From DASQUK01 sp046726215 (lineage in GTDB: Bacteria > Actinomycetota > Acidimicrobiia > Acidimicrobiales > VFJN01): 64,000 bases of DNA. Positions 43,100 to 50,923 of this stretch are shown here, piece by piece; within the stretch, counting starts at the first letter, position 1; each line of letters starts with the position of its first letter. The notes under the pieces are model-generated. The model saw only the letters and a program-made list of their open reading frames with translations. It was not told the origin of the DNA and ran no database searches. The stretch covers positions 1 through 64,000 of the forward strand of contig JBKPAA010000022.1 in the NCBI GenBank assembly GCA_046726215.1. Reading direction: 5' to 3'. The position numbers and the translations under genes were made by a program.

Positions 43100-43996
43100 T
43101 CAGTGGGCTCCGGCCATGACCCGGTAGATGCGCTCCAGGTCTTCGAGGTCGGCAAACTCGATCACGACCCGGCCGCGCTTGGGCCCGACGTTGATCGACA
43201 CCCTGGTGTCGAGCTGTTCGGCGAGCAGTTCCTCGAGCTCGAGGAGGCCCGGCGGTCGCAGCTTCGACCTGGTGCCCGCCGAGCGGGTCGAGCCGCTCGG
43301 CGAACCCGTAAGGCCGTTGCGCTGGCGAACCGCCTCCTCGGTGTCCCTGACCGAGAGCCCGTCGGTTGCGACCCGCCGGGCCAACGCCTCCTGGAAGGCC
43401 CGATCCGGCGTTCCCAGTAGGGCCTTGGCATGACCCGCCGACACCCGGCCCTCGGCCACGAGGCGCTGCACCTGCGGGGGTAACTGGAACAGGCGCAGGA
43501 GATTGGCCACGGCCGAGCGGCTCTTCCCGACCTTGTGGGCCACCTCCTCCTGTGTCAGATCGAAGTCCTCGACCAGCTGCTGGTAGGCGGCCGCCTCCTC
43601 GAGGGGGTTGAGGTCGTCCCTGTGGAGGTTTTCGACCAGTGCGTGCTGGAGCGTGAGCTCGTCATTGACCTGGCGCACGATCACGGGGATGAATTGGAGT
43701 CCCGCCCGCTTGGCGGCACGCCAGCGACGCTCGCCGGCAATGATCGCGTAACGATCGTCGCTGAGCCGGCGGACCAGGATCGGTTGCAGGACCCCCAGCT
43801 CCCGGATCGAAGCCGTGAGCCCCGCCAGCGACTCCTCGTCGAAGGTGTTGCGCGGCTGATAGGGGTTCGGGTCGATCCGGTTGATCGGAACCTCTTCGAT
43901 GCCCGGATGAGTCCCGAGGGCGGCGGCCGACGTCGGTGCTACATCCGAAGGAATCAGCGCGCCGAGGCCCTTACCCAGTCCGCCGCGCCGCTCCAC
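43100..43996 (-). CDS. parB: chromosome partitioning protein ParB
   Basis: The 298-residue CTP-dependent DNA clamp loads at parS. Features are the N-terminal ParA-interaction peptide RRGGLGKGLGALIP, the CTP-binding region with GERRWRAAKRAGL and ENLHRDDLNPLEEAAAYQQL, a helix-turn-helix (LTQEEVAHKVGKSRSAVANLLRL) and the C-terminal dimer domain. Its first 26 bp overlap the end of parA, and four parS palindromes lie about 1.1-1.4 kb away. Confidence 0.96.
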   Translation of the reverse strand: MERRGGLGKGLGALIPSDVAPTSAAALGTHPGIEEVPINRIDPNPYQPRNTFDEESLAGLTASIRELGVLQPILVRRLSDDRYAIIAGERRWRAAKRAGLQFIPVIVRQVNDELTLQHALVENLHRDDLNPLEEAAAYQQLVEDFDLTQEEVAHKVGKSRSAVANLLRLFQLPPQVQRLVAEGRVSAGHAKALLGTPDRAFQEALARRVATDGLSVRDTEEAVRQRNGLTGSPSGSTRSAGTRSKLRPPGLLELEELLAEQLDTRVSINVGPKRGRVVIEFADLEDLERIYRVMAGAH

Positions 43997-44894
43997 CGCT
44001 GACCTCCGTCGCCAGGTTCCGGTATGCGATCGAGCCCCGCGAGGTGGGATCGAACGTGATGATCGGCTGCCCGAATGAGGGAGCCTCGCTCAGGCGGACC
44101 GTTCGAGGAACGATGCTGTGGCAGACCTTCTCCCCGAAGTGGTCACGCACCTCGTGCACGACCTGATCGGCCAACTTGGTCCGGGCGTCGTACATGACAA
44201 GGACCATGGCGCTGAGCTCCAGCCCCGGGTTCAGATTTCTCTGGACCAACTGAACGTTGCGCAACAGCTGGCCCAGACCCTCGAGCGCGTAGTACTCGCA
44301 CTGGATGGGCACGATCACCTCGCTCGCCGCTGCCAAGCCGTTGACGGTGAGCAGCCCGAGTGACGGCGGGCAGTCGATGAGCATGTAGTCGTAGTCGTTC
44401 CGCACCGCGTCCAGGGCCCGCCGCAGACGCATCTCACGGCTGAACGCCGGCACCAACTCGATCTCGGCTCCGGCCAGATCGAGCGCCGCGGGGGCCACGA
44501 ACAGGTTGCGGACGGCGGTCCCCTCGACGCAGTCCTCAAGGGGAAGGTCATTCAAGATGACGTCATACATCGAAGACTGCAGGTCACGAATGTTGATCCC
44601 CAGACCCGTGCTGGCGTTGCCCTGGGGATCGAGGTCGACCACCAGCACCCGGTAACCGAGCTCGGCGAGACAGGCGCCGAGGTTGACGGCGGTGGTGGTC
44701 TTGCCGACGCCACCCTTCTGATTCGCGATGGCGATCGTGCGGGGCAGGGGCCGTTCAAACGGCGTCGACACCCGCGCCGGAGCCTCGACGGCCCCCGGGC
44801 CATCCCGGGAGGCGCGGCGGCCTCGTTCTTCGTATCGGCTCTCGAGCACGGCCGATGTCGGGGGGCCGCCGAGGCCGCTGTCTTGGGTGCTCAT
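43971..44894 (-). CDS. parA: chromosome partitioning ATPase ParA
   Basis: The 307-residue protein has a ~50-residue variable N-terminal extension, then the deviant Walker A motif NQKGGVGKTTTAVNLG, VLVVDLDPQGNASTGLG, LIDCPPSLGLLTVNG and PIQCEYYALEGLGQLL. ParA binds DNA and drives origin segregation with ParB. It directly precedes parB and faces a 539-bp gap carrying parS sites. Confidence 0.95.
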   Translation of the reverse strand: MSTQDSGLGGPPTSAVLESRYEERGRRASRDGPGAVEAPARVSTPFERPLPRTIAIANQKGGVGKTTTAVNLGACLAELGYRVLVVDLDPQGNASTGLGINIRDLQSSMYDVILNDLPLEDCVEGTAVRNLFVAPAALDLAGAEIELVPAFSREMRLRRALDAVRNDYDYMLIDCPPSLGLLTVNGLAAASEVIVPIQCEYYALEGLGQLLRNVQLVQRNLNPGLELSAMVLVMYDARTKLADQVVHEVRDHFGEKVCHSIVPRTVRLSEAPSFGQPIITFDPTSRGSIAYRNLATEVSGGAARRTG

Positions 44895-45101
44895 CGCCGA
44901 TGCTCCCAGCCGTCGATGCCAGGGCGAATCGTCCCGGCAAGCTGAACGCGGTTGTCCGAAGGGGACTACGTGGCCGCCGCCCGATCGGCGCCATCTCGAG
45001 GCGGACCATCGGCCACCGGCACATACTTTCGGGCCGCCGGGTCCCGGTCAAGCCTGGGGTCCTGGCTCGACGCGGGATTTGCCTGCACGAATCCGCCGCG
45101 T

Positions 45102-45115
45102 GTTCCACGTGGAAC
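45102..45115. promoter_or_regulatory. parS site 1
   Basis: GTTCCACGTGGAAC, a perfect 14-bp palindrome differing from the Bacillus/Streptomyces parS core GTTTCACGTGAAAC by one symmetrical base pair. ParB target. Confidence 0.92.
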
Positions 45116-45307
45116 GCACGTCGCCCCCCGGGTCTTTCTGGGGTGAACACCGCCGCCTTCGTCCGACTCTTGGGGGCATCGATACACGGCCCGGTGCGCC
45201 CAGCGGCGGCTCCATTACGGGCAGGTCCTCCATCGGTCCGGGCCGACGCTCGGGCTCGGTCGCGGACGCGTGGTCCGCTCCACGCCCATCCCCGTCGGTT
45301 CAGCAAC

Positions 45308-45321
45308 GTTCCACGTGGAAC
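45308..45321. promoter_or_regulatory. parS site 2
   Basis: Identical copy of GTTCCACGTGGAAC, 206 bp from site 1. Confidence 0.92.
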
Positions 45322-45342
45322 GGCCGCCCGTCCGCTCACCGT

Positions 45343-45356
45343 GTTCCACGTGGAAC
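45343..45356. promoter_or_regulatory. parS site 3
   Basis: Identical copy of GTTCCACGTGGAAC, 35 bp (start to start) from site 2. Confidence 0.92.
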
Positions 45357-45408
45357 GGTGATCGACTCAACACACGCACCCGCGGGCTTCGGGTTGTTCC
45401 TCGCCCCT

Positions 45409-45422
45409 GTTCCACGTGGAAC
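45409..45422. promoter_or_regulatory. parS site 4
   Basis: Identical copy of GTTCCACGTGGAAC, 66 bp from site 3 and 12 bp beyond the rsmG stop codon. Confidence 0.92.
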
Positions 45423-45433
45423 AACTGGCGAGC

Positions 45434-46069
45434 TCAGAACAGTGGCCGCTTGGTGGGGACCCCGGGCCGCCGCGCGTACTGCGGGGGACACCGCTCGACC
45501 TGGTCGAGCGCCTGGTAGCGATACCCATGCACCCACGAGCGGCCCACCGCCTGTCCCAGGCGGCGGAGCCCGGTCGGCACCCAGCGGGTGGGGTCCCCGC
45601 CGGTGCCGACGTCGATGGCGGCGGATGGCGGCTCGCTGACGACCAGCGTTCCGCCAACCCGGAGGAAGGGTGCTGCGCACTCGGCGGTGACCGCCGGGGA
45701 CCCAAAGCCGCGCGCCACCACGAGGTCGAACCGTCCTCGGAGCTCTTCACGGTGGCCGGCGTCCTCCGCGCGCGCCCATGTCACGGTAACCCGATCGTCC
45801 ACGCCGAGTTGCTGCGCGGCGTCCACTAGGAACCCACACCGCCGCTTCCTGGCATCCAGGAGCACGGCCTGGCTCTCCGGCCAGCGCCCGGCCAGAACGA
45901 GGCCGGGTACCCCGCCCCCACTTCCCAGGTCGAGGAAACGCATCGGCGCCCTCTCGAGGCCGGCGGAGAACCCGTCGGCGTGGTCCAGGTGGACGTGGAC
46001 GGAGCCGGGCCCGAGGAATCCGAGGCTCCGGCTATGTTCCAACACCTCGACCAATCGGGTGTTGTCCAC
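45434..46069 (-). CDS. rsmG: 16S rRNA (guanine527-N7)-methyltransferase
   Basis: The 211-residue RsmG (GidB) has the SAM-binding FLDLGSGGGVPGLVLAGRWP, VLLDARKRRCGFL, WARAEDAGH and RFDLVVARGFGSP. It methylates G527 of 16S rRNA; loss of function in other bacteria gives low-level streptomycin resistance. GTG start at 46069, 9 bp after the jag stop. Its order jag-rsmG-parA-parB is standard. Confidence 0.94.
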   Translation of the reverse strand: MDNTRLVEVLEHSRSLGFLGPGSVHVHLDHADGFSAGLERAPMRFLDLGSGGGVPGLVLAGRWPESQAVLLDARKRRCGFLVDAAQQLGVDDRVTVTWARAEDAGHREELRGRFDLVVARGFGSPAVTAECAAPFLRVGGTLVVSEPPSAAIDVGTGGDPTRWVPTGLRRLGQAVGRSWVHGYRYQALDQVERCPPQYARRPGVPTKRPLF

Positions 46070-46078
46070 CCGCTGACC

Positions 46079-47080
46079 TCAGCTGGGCCGGATCACCACT
46101 CGGCGAGCCGTGTCCTCGCCCTCGGACACCGTGCTCACCCCTTCGATCTCGTTAACCGCGTCATGGACGACCTTGCGGTCGGCTGAACCCATCGGATCCA
46201 GTGCCTTGGCGACGCCGCTGGCCTTCACCGCCTCGGCCACCTCCCGGGCGAACCGCTCCAGAGCCACCTTTCGGCGGGCGCGGTATCCGGCGACGTCGAG
46301 GCGCACCCGCGCGTGGGTTTGGCCGACGAACCGGCGCTGCACCATGCTCCGCACCAGCTCCTGCACCGCCTGTAGAGTCGTGCCCTTCTGGCCCACCAGC
46401 AGGCCCAACTCCGAGCCCTCCACCGACGCCTCGATCGCCTCGTCTTCGCTGACCGTCACCGTCACCGTGGCATCGGACCGTCCGAACGCTGACAGCAGGT
46501 CGGTGAGGAAGTCCTCGACCGCGTGGCGTTGGCCCTCGATGTCGAACAGCGACGCGGCCGGCGCGTCGGTTGGCTGCGTGCTCTCGCTCACCACATTCGC
46601 TCCCTCTGCTGACCGCCTGCCCCGCCGGCGCCGCGAGCTCGCCGAGGCGGCCCGGTGCTCTCCCGCCGGCGCCGGCTCCCCGGCGTCGGCCCCATCATTC
46701 ACCGCCGCGCCGACCACGCCTTCGCTCGGCCGGTCACCGTCGCCGGGTGCCGTGGCGGCGTCGCGCCGCGGGCCCCGACCACGACTGTTGGCGTCGGCGC
46801 CATCGCCCGGCGCCGTCGATCTCGCCCTGCCGCGGTTGCGGTCAGCGTCACGACCCCTGCGTTCGCCACGTCGTCGCTCGCGTCGATCGACCTTCGGGCG
46901 GGGCGTCGTCGGACGTACCCGGGCCCGCACCTGAGCCTCGGCGCGCAACCGCCCGAACAGGCCCTTCTGCGGCTCCTGGACGACCTCGATCTCGGCGTCC
47001 CGCTCGTCGACCCCGAGCTTGTCGAGGGCCGATTCCATAGCCTCCGCGATGCTCCGACCGGTTGTCACGACCCATTCCAC
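46079..47080 (-). CDS. jag: Jag/KhpB RNA-binding protein with long disordered insertion
   Basis: The 333-residue protein has the Jag-N domain (~4-55: TTGRSIAEAMESALDKLG ... GLFGRLRAEAQVRARV), an unusually long Arg/Asp/Ala-rich low-complexity segment (~56-175), then a KH domain with G230-Q-K-G233 and a C-terminal R3H domain (YRARRKVALERFAREVAEAV). Jag/KhpB binds RNA and affects cell division and envelope growth. The start is GTG 47080, 8 nt after GAGGAAG; the yidC stop lies 4 bp upstream. Typical family members are around 200 aa. Confidence 0.9.
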   Translation of the reverse strand: MEWVVTTGRSIAEAMESALDKLGVDERDAEIEVVQEPQKGLFGRLRAEAQVRARVRPTTPRPKVDRRERRRGERRGRDADRNRGRARSTAPGDGADANSRGRGPRRDAATAPGDGDRPSEGVVGAAVNDGADAGEPAPAGEHRAASASSRRRRGRRSAEGANVVSESTQPTDAPAASLFDIEGQRHAVEDFLTDLLSAFGRSDATVTVTVSEDEAIEASVEGSELGLLVGQKGTTLQAVQELVRSMVQRRFVGQTHARVRLDVAGYRARRKVALERFAREVAEAVKASGVAKALDPMGSADRKVVHDAVNEIEGVSTVSEGEDTARRVVIRPS

Positions 47081-47084
47081 TGCG

Positions 47085-48182
47085 CTACTTCCTCTTTCGC
47101 TTCTTGCGCGAGCGCGGGTGGGGCTTGGGGGCTGCGGCGCCGCCACCGCTCGACGACTTGGCGCCCCCACCGGTACCACTCCGGGCTTTGGGTCGCTGCT
47201 GGCCCGACTTGGGCTGGCCGGAACCCTGCTGGGCACGGGTTCGCCCGTTGCCGCTCGGCGCGTCGGCGGCCTTCTTCGGGGCCGCCCGCCCTCCCTTGGC
47301 CCCATTGCCTTCGGTCTTGCGTGCCGCTCGCATGTCCGCCATGGCCTTCTGGGCCTGCCTGCCGACCGAATCCTCGCCCCGGTACAGCGATCGGGTGATG
47401 AACGCCTGCTGCCCGACGCGCCACAGCGTCGACACCAGGAAGTAGATGCCGATGGCCAGAGGGCTCACAAACGCAAAGAAGACGTAGAGCAGGGGGCCGA
47501 TCCGCATCATCAGGCGCTGCTGCTGGGTGACCTCGGCCCCGGCGGTGCGTCCCATGATCTGCTTCTGCTGGTACCAGCTCAGGAAGGCGATCACGGCGAC
47601 GAGGGCGAGGTAAGGCAGCGCCGTCACGAAGCTCTGGCTCAGCGCCACGGCCGGGGATATGGCCAGGTCGATGCCCAACCAGTTCATCTCGTGCTTGCCA
47701 AGCAGCGACTGGTAGAGCTCGGAGCTGTGGTCCAGGTACTTCGGCCGGAACCCGTCGGTCACCACGAGGGGTTCGCCGTTGGCCCTTGTTAAGCCCACGT
47801 CACGGGCGTATTCCTGCAACCCAACGAAGCGTGCCTGCTGCGTCAATCCCCGCACGACGTAGAAGAGGATCGAGAACACCGGTGCCTGGATGAGCAGCGG
47901 GAGGCAACCGCCCACCGGGTTGATCTCGTGCTCCCGGTAGAAGCGCATCAGCTCTTCGTTGAGCTTCTGCCGGTCGTCCTTGTACTGAATCTGCAGGCGG
48001 CGGATCTCGGGTTGCAGCCGCTGCATCTCGATCATCGACCGGGTGCCCTTGAGCGTGAGCGGCGTGGTCACGATCATCACCACGCACGTGAGGAGGGCGA
48101 TCGCCACCGCATACCCACCGGGCACATGCGTGTAGAAGAAGTTGAGCATGCCCGAGATGAGCTCAAATAGGCCGTCTAGCAT
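47085..48182 (-). CDS. yidC: membrane protein insertase YidC/Oxa1
   Basis: The 365-residue protein has the Oxa1-type core: a first TM near 20-43, LTLKGTRSMIEMQRLQPEIRRLQ, the cytoplasmic hairpin with KLNEELMRFYREHEINPVGGCLPLLIQ, and later TMs to about residue 285. The C-terminal ~80 residues are Lys/Arg/Gly-rich and end in SRKKRKRK, suited to ribosome binding. It overlaps the yidD stop as TGATG. Together with yidD and jag it forms the membrane-insertion segment of the rpmH cluster. Confidence 0.95.
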   Translation of the reverse strand: MLDGLFELISGMLNFFYTHVPGGYAVAIALLTCVVMIVTTPLTLKGTRSMIEMQRLQPEIRRLQIQYKDDRQKLNEELMRFYREHEINPVGGCLPLLIQAPVFSILFYVVRGLTQQARFVGLQEYARDVGLTRANGEPLVVTDGFRPKYLDHSSELYQSLLGKHEMNWLGIDLAISPAVALSQSFVTALPYLALVAVIAFLSWYQQKQIMGRTAGAEVTQQQRLMMRIGPLLYVFFAFVSPLAIGIYFLVSTLWRVGQQAFITRSLYRGEDSVGRQAQKAMADMRAARKTEGNGAKGGRAAPKKAADAPSGNGRTRAQQGSGQPKSGQQRPKARSGTGGGAKSSSGGGAAAPKPHPRSRKKRKRK

Positions 48183-48412
48183 CAGTGGTGCTTTCCTTCA
48201 GGAACGGGATCCCACCCGTGTCCGCCCCATGGGTGGCAGCGCGACAGGCGCCGCAGGGTCAGCGCCGAGCCCCGAGCCGCGCCGTGCCTCTCTAGGGCAT
48301 CGAGCGCGTAGTTCGAGCAGGTCGGCACGAATCGGCACGGTGACGGCCGCCCGTCCGTCACCCTCTGGTACAGCCTTACCAATCGATGAAGCAGTCGGGC
48401 AATGGGGCTCAT
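48182..48412 (-). CDS. yidD: membrane protein insertion efficiency factor YidD
   Basis: The 76-residue protein has the family signature CRFVPTCSNYALDALERHG and the end RRLSRCHPWGGHGWDPVPEG. It assists YidC-dependent insertion at the inner face of the membrane. Its start overlaps the rnpA stop (ATGA) and its stop overlaps the yidC start (TGATG), so rnpA-yidD-yidC are translationally coupled. Confidence 0.95.
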   Translation of the reverse strand: MSPIARLLHRLVRLYQRVTDGRPSPCRFVPTCSNYALDALERHGAARGSALTLRRLSRCHPWGGHGWDPVPEGKHH

Positions 48413-48921
48413 GGGTCAGTGCCCCGAACCGCGGCGTCACACGCAGCCCCCACCGAGCGCCTCAACTCGGCGTAGGGCGCAGTGGCCGCCCCGGAGTGAG
48501 CGAGTACGAGGTAGGCACCGGGCATCAGCCCGTCGCGCTCCCGATCGATCTCACGCACCGCAGCACGAAGTCGCCGTCGCACCCGGTTGCGCACGACGGC
48601 GGTGCCCACACGCCGACCGACGGTGTACGCGACCCGAACGCCGCCGGCCGGGCCACCAGCGTCCGGAGCGTGGTCTGACAGGAACACCACCGTCACCGGA
48701 TCCCGCCGGGCGCGCCGCCCCTCACGCCGCAGCGCGTCGAATGTCGCACGATCGCTGATCCGTCCGATCAGGCCGACAGCCGGGAGCGGCCCTTGTGGCG
48801 CCGCGCCCGGACGATCGCCCGGCCGGCGCGCGTCCGCATGCGCAGCCGAAAGCCGTGCCGCTTGGCTCGTCTCCGCTTGTTGGGTTGGTACGTCCGCTTC
48901 ACCTTCTGCCTCCTCGAGCAC
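48409..48921 (-). CDS. rnpA: RNase P protein subunit, N-terminally extended across rpmH
   Basis: The conserved RnpA body (RISDRATFDALRREGRRARRD ... VAYTVGRRVGTAVVRNRVRRRLR, RNR at 111-113) lies at 48409-48768. No ATG, GTG or TTG begins it after rpmH. The frame stays open through the whole rpmH gene to GTG 48921, which follows GAGGAGG (48926-48932) by 4 nt. The resulting protein is 170 aa with a ~50-residue Ala/Arg-rich extension encoded by the second frame of rpmH. This copies the Thermus arrangement. RnpA binds RNase P RNA for tRNA 5' maturation. If a CTG near 48771 were used instead, the protein would be about 120 aa. Confidence 0.85.
   Translation of the reverse strand: MLEEAEGEADVPTQQAETSQAARLSAAHADARRPGDRPGAAPQGPLPAVGLIGRISDRATFDALRREGRRARRDPVTVVFLSDHAPDAGGPAGGVRVAYTVGRRVGTAVVRNRVRRRLRAAVREIDRERDGLMPGAYLVLAHSGAATAPYAELRRSVGAACDAAVRGTDP
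48768..48902 (-). CDS. rpmH: 50S ribosomal protein L34
   Basis: The 44-residue protein MKRTYQPNKRRRAKRHGFRL ... RLSA is complete L34: KRTYQPN, GFR-R-RT-AGR, and RRxKGRxRLSA. The start is GTG 48902, 6 nt after GAGGAGG (48909-48915); the stop TGA is at 48770-48768. The whole gene lies inside the rnpA frame. It is the first ribosomal gene left of dnaA, as in most bacteria. Confidence 0.95.
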   Translation of the reverse strand: MKRTYQPNKRRRAKRHGFRLRMRTRAGRAIVRARRHKGRSRLSA

Positions 48922-49076
48922 GCGGCCTCCTCGCAGAGTCAGCGGGGCCAGCGGCGGGATGTTGAAACTTGTGAAACGACGCGCAGTCACGACGCGCGAC
49001 GCTTCGGTGCGCGGACAACGGTAGAGCCCCGGTCCTCCGCGGCGCCAACCTGCACGTTACCGGCATGCCGAGCTCC

Positions 49077-49292
49077 TGTGGACGACCCCTGGTGAGCCAC
49101 CATCGACGGTGCTAGCTTTCCGCAACCCACTCCCCCGCACCGGGGAGTCAGGCAGCGGAACTGGCGCCTGGTCCGCTCCTGGCAGGGCTTGTTGTGCCGT
49201 CGTCCACATGTGTGGATTTGCTTGTGGACGACTTCGGCTGCCAGCAGGAAGGTTCGGGACCGTGATCAGCGACGCGCACCACCTGTGGACGA
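49077..49292. promoter_or_regulatory. DnaA-box cluster upstream of and at the start of dnaA
   Basis: The rpmH-dnaA gap (about 340 bp) has no further gene. It carries boxes close to TTATCCACA: TGTGGACGA at 49077-49085, TCGTCCACA at 49200-49208, TGTGGATTT at 49211-49219, TGTGGACGA at 49223-49231 and, inside dnaA, TGTGGACGA at 49284-49292. The GC-tolerant TCGTCCACA form dominates. They suggest autoregulation of dnaA and an upstream origin half. Confidence 0.75.
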
Positions 49293-50665
49293 CGTGCGCA
49301 GCGCTGCTTCGAGCCCAGGTCTCTGACCTGGTGTGGCATACCGCGTTCGACGGGGTGCGGGCCGTCGACTTCGACGGCCGCGTGCTCACGCTGGGCGTTC
49401 CCAGTCCGCTGGCCAAGGAACGGATCGAGGGCCGTTACCTCGGGCTCGTGCGCGACGCCATGGCCGAGGCGGGTGCCTCGCACGCCGAGCTGCGCCTCCG
49501 CATCGAGCCGGCGGAACCCCCACCGCTCTGGACCGTCCCGGCGCCCGACGACGGCCTTGCCAACCCGGACGCAACCGGCGACGGCAAGGTCACCCGCGGA
49601 ACACCCAACGGCCCCGTGCGGCCCGCCGACGAACTCGGCGATGTCGAGCTCAATCCCCGCTACACCTTCGAGAACTTCGTCATCGGCGGATCCAACAGCT
49701 TTGCCCACGCCGCGGCGTTGTCCGTGGCCGAAACTCCCGCCCGCAAGTTCAATCCGCTGTTCATCTACGGCCACGCGGGGCTCGGCAAGACCCACCTCCT
49801 CCAGGCGATCGCTAGCTACGTCACCCGCAACTACCCGGCGTACCGAGTTCGCTACGTCACGTCCGAGACGTTCCTCAACGAGTTCATCGATTCCATGCAT
49901 TCGGGCAGCCGCGACGCCTTCAAGCGCCGCTACCGCGACATCGACGTGCTGCTCGTCGACGATGTGCAGTTCTTCGAGGGCAAGCAGGAGACCCTCGAGG
50001 AGTTCTTCCACACGTTCAATCACCTCCACCAGACCAATCGCCAGATCGTCCTGTCCTCCGACCGTCCGCCCGACCAAATCGGCATCGAAGACCGGATGCG
50101 CAGCCGCTTCCAGCAGGGCCTGATGACCGACATCCAGCCGCCGGCACTGGAAACCAGGATGGCGATCCTGCTGAAGAAGGCCGAGCTGGAATCGACCCGC
50201 ATCCCCAATGACGTGCTCGAGTTGATCGCCGCCAACATCAAGGACAACATCCGGGTGCTCGAGGGAGCCCTCATCCGAGTGTCCGCGTTCGCCAGCCTGA
50301 CCCACGAGCCGCTCACCGTCGAGCGTGCCACACAGGTGCTGGCCGATCTCTTCAGTGAGAACCAGCCGCGGCCAATCACGCCCCAGCTCATCCTCGAGGA
50401 GACCGCCAAACAGTTCGGCTTCACGGTGGAGGAGATCACGAGCAAGCATCGGCAGCGGCCACTGGTCACCGCCCGACAGATCGCCATGTACGTCATGAGG
50501 GAGCTGACCGACCTGTCGTACCCCAACATCGCGCGCGAGTTCGGCGGTCGGGATCACACCACGGTCATCCACGCGGTCGAGAAGATCGGCGCTCTGATGT
50601 CCAAGGACCGCCAGATCTACGACCAGGTCACACGGCTCATGAAAGCCGTCCGGCAGGGTGATTGA
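49262..50665 (+). CDS. dnaA: chromosomal replication initiator protein DnaA
   Basis: The 467-residue protein has domain I (1-~85), a short linker, AAA+ domain III with Walker A GHAGLGKT (170-177) and Walker B LLVDD (230-234), and domain IV with the signature GGRDHTTVIHA near the C-terminus. It opens the origin. The GTG at 49262 is chosen over in-frame starts upstream because it starts the conserved domain I (HHLWTTCAALLRAQVS) and follows AGGAAGG. Confidence 0.96.
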   Translation: MISDAHHLWTTCAALLRAQVSDLVWHTAFDGVRAVDFDGRVLTLGVPSPLAKERIEGRYLGLVRDAMAEAGASHAELRLRIEPAEPPPLWTVPAPDDGLANPDATGDGKVTRGTPNGPVRPADELGDVELNPRYTFENFVIGGSNSFAHAAALSVAETPARKFNPLFIYGHAGLGKTHLLQAIASYVTRNYPAYRVRYVTSETFLNEFIDSMHSGSRDAFKRRYRDIDVLLVDDVQFFEGKQETLEEFFHTFNHLHQTNRQIVLSSDRPPDQIGIEDRMRSRFQQGLMTDIQPPALETRMAILLKKAELESTRIPNDVLELIAANIKDNIRVLEGALIRVSAFASLTHEPLTVERATQVLADLFSENQPRPITPQLILEETAKQFGFTVEEITSKHRQRPLVTARQIAMYVMRELTDLSYPNIAREFGGRDHTTVIHAVEKIGALMSKDRQIYDQVTRLMKAVRQGD

Positions 50666-50707
50666 CCGGCGACGAAACGGCGGCCGTGGAGAACCCTCCG
50701 GAAAGGC

Positions 50708-50882
50708 TGTGGACCGGCACCTTCCGACGGTGGACCGGTGTCGGCCAGTCCCCAGAGGGGTCACGCGCGCAACGTTCGACCTGTGGGAGCCTGGGGATAC
50801 GACGGGGAGGACAACCGGGCCGCTGACCTGCGGCAACGAGTCACCGTCCACAATCCACAGCCCCTACTACAACTACTACTGG
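50708..50882. other. oriC: oriC (dnaA-dnaN), with putative basal unwinding element
   Basis: The 258-bp dnaA-dnaN gap holds TGTGGACCG (50708-50716), then two overlapping boxes CCGTCCACA (50844-50852) and CAATCCACA (50851-50859). Directly after come a GC cluster (50860-50864, GCCCC) and a trinucleotide series TACTACAACTACTACT (50865-50880). Box, GC stretch and trio repeats in this order match the DnaA-trio unwinding system described in Bacillus subtilis. This is the likely melting site. Confidence 0.85.
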
Positions 50883-50923
50883 TTCGAGTAACTACCGCGA
50901 AGGCAGAGAAAGCGAGCGACGGC

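Larger units (their letters stand above)
44895..45433. other. rsmG-parA intergenic region with clustered parS sites
   Basis: A 539-bp gap without a supported gene. It holds the parA promoter region and four parS sites (listed separately), three of them within 115 bp at the rsmG end. Confidence 0.7.

Noticed and set aside
44895..45639. Open frames running through the rsmG-parA gap
   Set aside because: They cross four parS palindromes and antisense rsmG and have no family features. The gap is better read as regulatory DNA.
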